Assembly: GCA_003694355.1 (NCBI GenBank)
Contig: RFKI01000208.1
Span: 1 to 8,053 of the forward strand
Direction: 5' to 3'
Length of the DNA: 8,053 bases
Source of the DNA: Bdellovibrio sp.
GTDB taxonomy: Bacteria; Bdellovibrionota; Bdellovibrionia; Bdellovibrionales; UBA1609
In this document: positions 6,109 through 8,053 of the stretch, piece by piece
How the letters are laid out: every line of letters starts with the position of its first letter
How positions within the stretch are numbered: position 1 is the first letter of the stretch
Made by a program: the position numbers and the translations under genes
The notes under the pieces: model-generated
What the model was told of the DNA's origin: nothing
What the model saw: only the letters and a program-made list of their open reading frames with translations
The model's database searches: none

Positions 6109-6137
6109 TTGCGTCTTTTAGAAAACAGGTGTTTAAT
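6109..6137 (+). promoter_or_regulatory. trpS: Possible trpS promoter
   Basis: TTGCGT (6109-6114) is followed after 17 nt by TTTAAT (6132-6137), a five-of-six match to the -10 consensus with a weak -35. Transcription would start near 6144, leaving a leader of only about 14 nt before the trpS ATG. This would exclude the upstream short frame at 6073 from the transcript. Consensus evidence only. Confidence 0.3.
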
Positions 6138-6147
6138 GAGGGCCTTT

Positions 6148-6152
6148 GAGGG
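6148..6152 (+). promoter_or_regulatory. trpS: Shine-Dalgarno deciding the trpS start
   Basis: GAGGG lies 5 nt before the ATG at 6158. The upstream in-frame TTG at 6146 would overlap this site and add four residues (Met-Arg-Val-Phe) not expected for the family, so 6158 is chosen. Confidence 0.7.
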
Positions 6153-6157
6153 TTTTT

Positions 6158-7162
6158 ATGAAAAAAGTTGTATTAACGGGTGTTAAACCAACAGGTCAGC
6201 CGCATATTGGTAATTATTTAGGAGCTATGAAGCCAGCTTTAGCGATGGCTGAAGACCCTGAAGTTCAATCTTTTTTATTCCTGGCGGATTATCATTCTTT
6301 AACACATGTTCATGATCCTAAAAAATTGAAAGAATGGACATTGCAGTTAACAGCCGCATGGTTGGCTTGTGGTTTAAACCCTCAAAAGACGGTGATTTAT
6401 AGGCAATCTGACATTCCTGAAATTTTTGAATTACTGTGGGTACTTTCTTGTTTTACTCCTAAAGGGTTTATGAATCGAGCTCATGCCTATAAGGCAAAGG
6501 TTCAAGAAAACCAGGAGAAAGGCATTAAAGATTTGGATAAAGGAGTTAATATGGGGCTTTACTCCTATCCAATTTTGATGACTGCAGATATTTTATTGTT
6601 TTCGGCCAATGAGGTTCCTGTTGGAGAAGATCAAATTCAGCATGTAGAGTTTGCAAGAGATATTGCTCAAAAGGTTAACCATGTTTATGGAGAGGTTTTT
6701 ACGCTTCCACAGATAGTAATAAAAAAAAACACGAAAGTTATTCCTGGCCTTGATGGCCGGAAAATGAGCAAAAGTTATAACAATTATATCCCCTTATTTG
6801 AAGAACCTAAAAAGTTGCGTAAGTTGATTATGAAGATCAAGACGAACTCTTTACCTCCAGAGGCTCCTAAAGATCCAGAGGACTCTATTTTATTTACTCT
6901 TTTTAGAGAATTTGCTTCTCAGGAAGAAGTCCAGGAAATGGAAGAAAAATATAGAAAAGGTATTGGCTGGGGGGAGGCTAAAGAGCGACTTTTTGAAGTG
7001 ATGGAAAGGGAGCTAGGCCCTAAAAGAGAGCTCTACAAGAATTATATGGACAATCCCTCCCTCATTATAAAGACCTTGGAGGAAGGGGCTGAGAAAGCGA
7101 GAGTGAAAGCTTCTTCTTTTATGAAAAGAATTAGAAAAAAAATAGGAATCACTTTAACCTGA
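6158..7162 (+). CDS. trpS: Tryptophanyl-tRNA synthetase
   Basis: Charges tRNA-Trp with tryptophan using ATP; a cytoplasmic class Ic aminoacyl-tRNA synthetase. From ATG 6158 the protein is 334 residues, the standard length of bacterial TrpRS. The HIGH-type signature appears as Pro-His-Ile-Gly-Asn (15-19) after Thr-Gly-Val-Lys-Pro-Thr-Gly. The segment Tyr-Pro-Ile-Leu-Met-Thr-Ala-Asp-Ile-Leu (137-146) contains the aspartate expected to read the indole nitrogen. Gly-Glu-Asp-Gln-Ile-Gln-His-Val-Glu (156-164) is the family's conserved turn, and Lys-Met-Ser-Lys-Ser (202-206) is the second ATP-binding motif, in Gly-Leu-Asp-Gly-Arg-Lys-Met-Ser-Lys-Ser. The C-terminal anticodon-binding helices are present and end in a basic tail. 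The gene is complete and looks ordinary. It is divergent from ctaA and is followed after 13 nt by a small membrane protein gene, probably co-transcribed. Confidence 0.97.
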   Translation: MKKVVLTGVKPTGQPHIGNYLGAMKPALAMAEDPEVQSFLFLADYHSLTHVHDPKKLKEWTLQLTAAWLACGLNPQKTVIYRQSDIPEIFELLWVLSCFTPKGFMNRAHAYKAKVQENQEKGIKDLDKGVNMGLYSYPILMTADILLFSANEVPVGEDQIQHVEFARDIAQKVNHVYGEVFTLPQIVIKKNTKVIPGLDGRKMSKSYNNYIPLFEEPKKLRKLIMKIKTNSLPPEAPKDPEDSILFTLFREFASQEEVQEMEEKYRKGIGWGEAKERLFEVMERELGPKRELYKNYMDNPSLIIKTLEEGAEKARVKASSFMKRIRKKIGITLT

Positions 7163-7175
7163 AAGAGAGCTGCCT

Positions 7176-7538
7176 ATGACTTATTTGTGTTACATAGAGA
7201 CTTTAGATGGAAAAAAAGATCCTTTAGAAATTGAGGTTAAGAAGATTGAGTTGAGAGATAGGATAAAGGCTGCCTTGAAGTCGAGTATTGTGTTATTTTT
7301 ATTGGCAGTGGGGTTTGTTTTTATCCCTATTCTTCATTTTATTCTTGTTCCAGCCTTTTTGATTGCATCTATTGTGGTTTTTTGGATGACTTTTTCGATC
7401 ACTCACAAGATCACGACTCGTGCTTTAAAGTGTCCAGGGTGCCACAAAGAAATTTCATTGAAGTCTCAGAGTCCGGAGTTTCCTATTCGGTTTAGCTGTC
7501 CAGAATGTCAGGCCGTTTTTTATTTAAATAAGTCATAA
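7176..7538 (+). CDS. Small membrane protein with C-terminal zinc ribbon, function unknown
   Basis: A 120-residue protein with three parts. The N-terminus (1-36) is hydrophilic and charged. Two adjacent membrane segments (about 37-53 and 55-77) form a hairpin. The C-terminal domain carries Cys-Pro-Gly-Cys (86-89) and Cys-Pro-Glu-Cys (108-111), a zinc-ribbon-like pair of CxxC knuckles about 18 residues apart, which would face the cytoplasm if both termini are inside. GAGAG precedes the ATG at a usable distance and the gene begins 13 nt after trpS, so the two are probably co-transcribed. The layout suggests binding to zinc, and perhaps to nucleic acid or a protein partner, but I recognise no family and assign no function. 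The final 15 residues, including the second CxxC, are encoded in DNA that also encodes the end of the PAP2 gene on the other strand. Confidence 0.75.
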   Translation: MTYLCYIETLDGKKDPLEIEVKKIELRDRIKAALKSSIVLFLLAVGFVFIPILHFILVPAFLIASIVVFWMTFSITHKITTRALKCPGCHKEISLKSQSPEFPIRFSCPECQAVFYLNKS

Positions 7539-8053
7539 TAGCTATCTTTACAGACCAAGCTATAAAAGCGCCTAAAAACCATCCAGCTAACACGTCAGAA
7601 GGGTAATGTACTCCTACATAGATGCGGCTATATCCCATTAAAAACGCAATCATCCAGAAGAAAACACGGCCTTGAGGAAAGGCCCAGGATAAGATGGTGG
7701 CTAAAGCCGCCGTATTGGCGGCGTGATTTGAGGGGAAGCTGGAGCTTTTTGGGGCATAGGGAACTCGAACAACCGTTTGGGGTTGTGTGAGGTAAGGGCG
7801 GGGTCGGTAAAAAATTTGTTTAATCACTCGAAAAGAGAAGAGGTCAGTTACTCCCACACTCAGAAAAAGGGCTGCGATATAGGGAAGGGCCTTTTGACGT
7901 TTCCAGATGGCCCAAAGGATGAGAAGAAGCAGTAAAGTTCCAAGAGTCGATGGAACATGAAGGATATTGGTGAGAAAAGGAAAAAAAGAATCGCCCAGAG
8001 AAAAGGCCCCCTTTTGGTTGATCCATTTAAAAAGAGATTGGTCAATTTCTAGA
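7492..8053 (-). CDS. PAP2-family phosphatase, partial (5' end beyond the window)
   Basis: Membrane phosphatase of the type-2 phosphatidic acid phosphatase family; members act on lipid phosphates such as undecaprenyl pyrophosphate, phosphatidate or lipid A phosphates. The open frame runs from the window's right edge (first full codon 8052-8050) to a stop at 7494-7492, giving 186 visible residues. The three catalytic motifs are intact, numbered from the first visible residue: Lys78-x6-Arg85-Pro86, Pro-Ser-Asn-His (107-110, His110 catalytic), and Ser142-Arg143-x5-His149-x3-Asp153. Hydrophobic segments flank these motifs. A GTG at 7857 could be mistaken for the start, but 65 uninterrupted codons precede it, including a plausible N-terminal helix, so the gene is truncated by the window edge and is not short. 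The substrate cannot be told from the sequence. It is convergent with the zinc-ribbon gene, overlapping it by 47 nt. Confidence 0.9.
   Translation of the reverse strand, partial: LEIDQSLFKWINQKGAFSLGDSFFPFLTNILHVPSTLGTLLLLLILWAIWKRQKALPYIAALFLSVGVTDLFSFRVIKQIFYRPRPYLTQPQTVVRVPYAPKSSSFPSNHAANTAALATILSWAFPQGRVFFWMIAFLMGYSRIYVGVHYPSDVLAGWFLGAFIAWSVKIAIMTYLNKKRPDILDS

Larger units (their letters stand above)
6073..6186 (+). other. Possible short upstream reading frame with two Trp codons before trpS
   Basis: An ATG at 6073 follows AGGAGG (6063-6068) by 4 nt and opens a 37-codon frame with tryptophan at codons 9 and 12. It runs through the trpS start in another frame and stops at 6184-6186. The ribosome site is the best in this gap, but the product looks like no known protein, and the predicted trpS promoter lies inside the frame. 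It may be a leader peptide, or chance. Confidence 0.18.

Noticed and set aside
7492..7857. PAP2 phosphatase as a complete 121-residue gene starting at GTG 7857
   Set aside because: The same frame stays open for 65 more codons to the window edge with plausible N-terminal membrane protein sequence, so the gene is partial here and is not a short form.
7844..8045. Two short minus-strand frames near the right edge
   Set aside because: The PAP2 frame is open through this whole stretch and continues its membrane segments, so these are out-of-frame shadows.

Overview
The window carries an almost complete aa3-type (A-family) cytochrome c oxidase operon on the + strand, followed by a convergent heme A synthase gene, a tryptophanyl-tRNA synthetase gene, a small membrane zinc-ribbon protein and, on the - strand, a PAP2-type phosphatase that runs off the right edge. 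The DNA is AT-rich, genes are tightly packed, and no mobile element, CRISPR array, tRNA or rRNA is visible. The organism is an aerobically respiring bacterium, very probably Gram-negative. The style of the oxidase (a subunit II with a Gly/Asp-rich loop before the CuA domain, two subunit III genes, a separate diheme cytochrome c) resembles what I know from deltaproteobacterial-grade lineages such as Bdellovibrionota or Myxococcota relatives. That placement is an inference and is not secure.

Layout. 1-164: upstream region with a probable promoter (77-105). 165-5056 (+): diheme cytochrome c, a 39-residue single-span membrane protein, coxB (subunit II), coxA (subunit I), a first coxC (subunit III), a subunit IV gene, a second divergent subunit III gene, and a 66-residue membrane protein with a CxxC motif. 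Gaps within the run are 2-31 nt and most genes have a clear Shine-Dalgarno, so the block reads as one transcription unit. 5053-6051 (-): ctaA, whose stop codon overlaps that of the last operon gene. 6052-6157: the only sizeable non-coding gap, lying between divergent ctaA and trpS. 6158-7538 (+): trpS and the zinc-ribbon protein. 7492-8053 (-): PAP2 phosphatase, overlapping the zinc-ribbon gene by 47 nt at their 3' ends.

How the genes fit together. The periplasmic diheme cytochrome c probably passes electrons to CuA in subunit II, which has no fused cytochrome domain. Electrons then pass through heme a to the heme a3-CuB site of subunit I, where O2 is reduced. CtaA makes the heme A this enzyme needs. 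The farnesyltransferase CtaB and the copper-insertion factors (Sco, Cox11/CtaG) are not in the window. trpS, the zinc-ribbon gene and the PAP2 gene have no evident link to the oxidase.

The most interesting point is subunit I. All metal ligands, the His-Tyr cross-link and the D-channel are intact, but the K-channel is not canonical: the key lysine is Met334 and the channel serine is Ala271, and each new residue sits next to a glutamate (Glu333, Glu272). Subunit II also lacks the usual K-channel entrance motif. Two small membrane proteins of unknown function lie inside the operon and would be missed or left unassigned by routine annotation.
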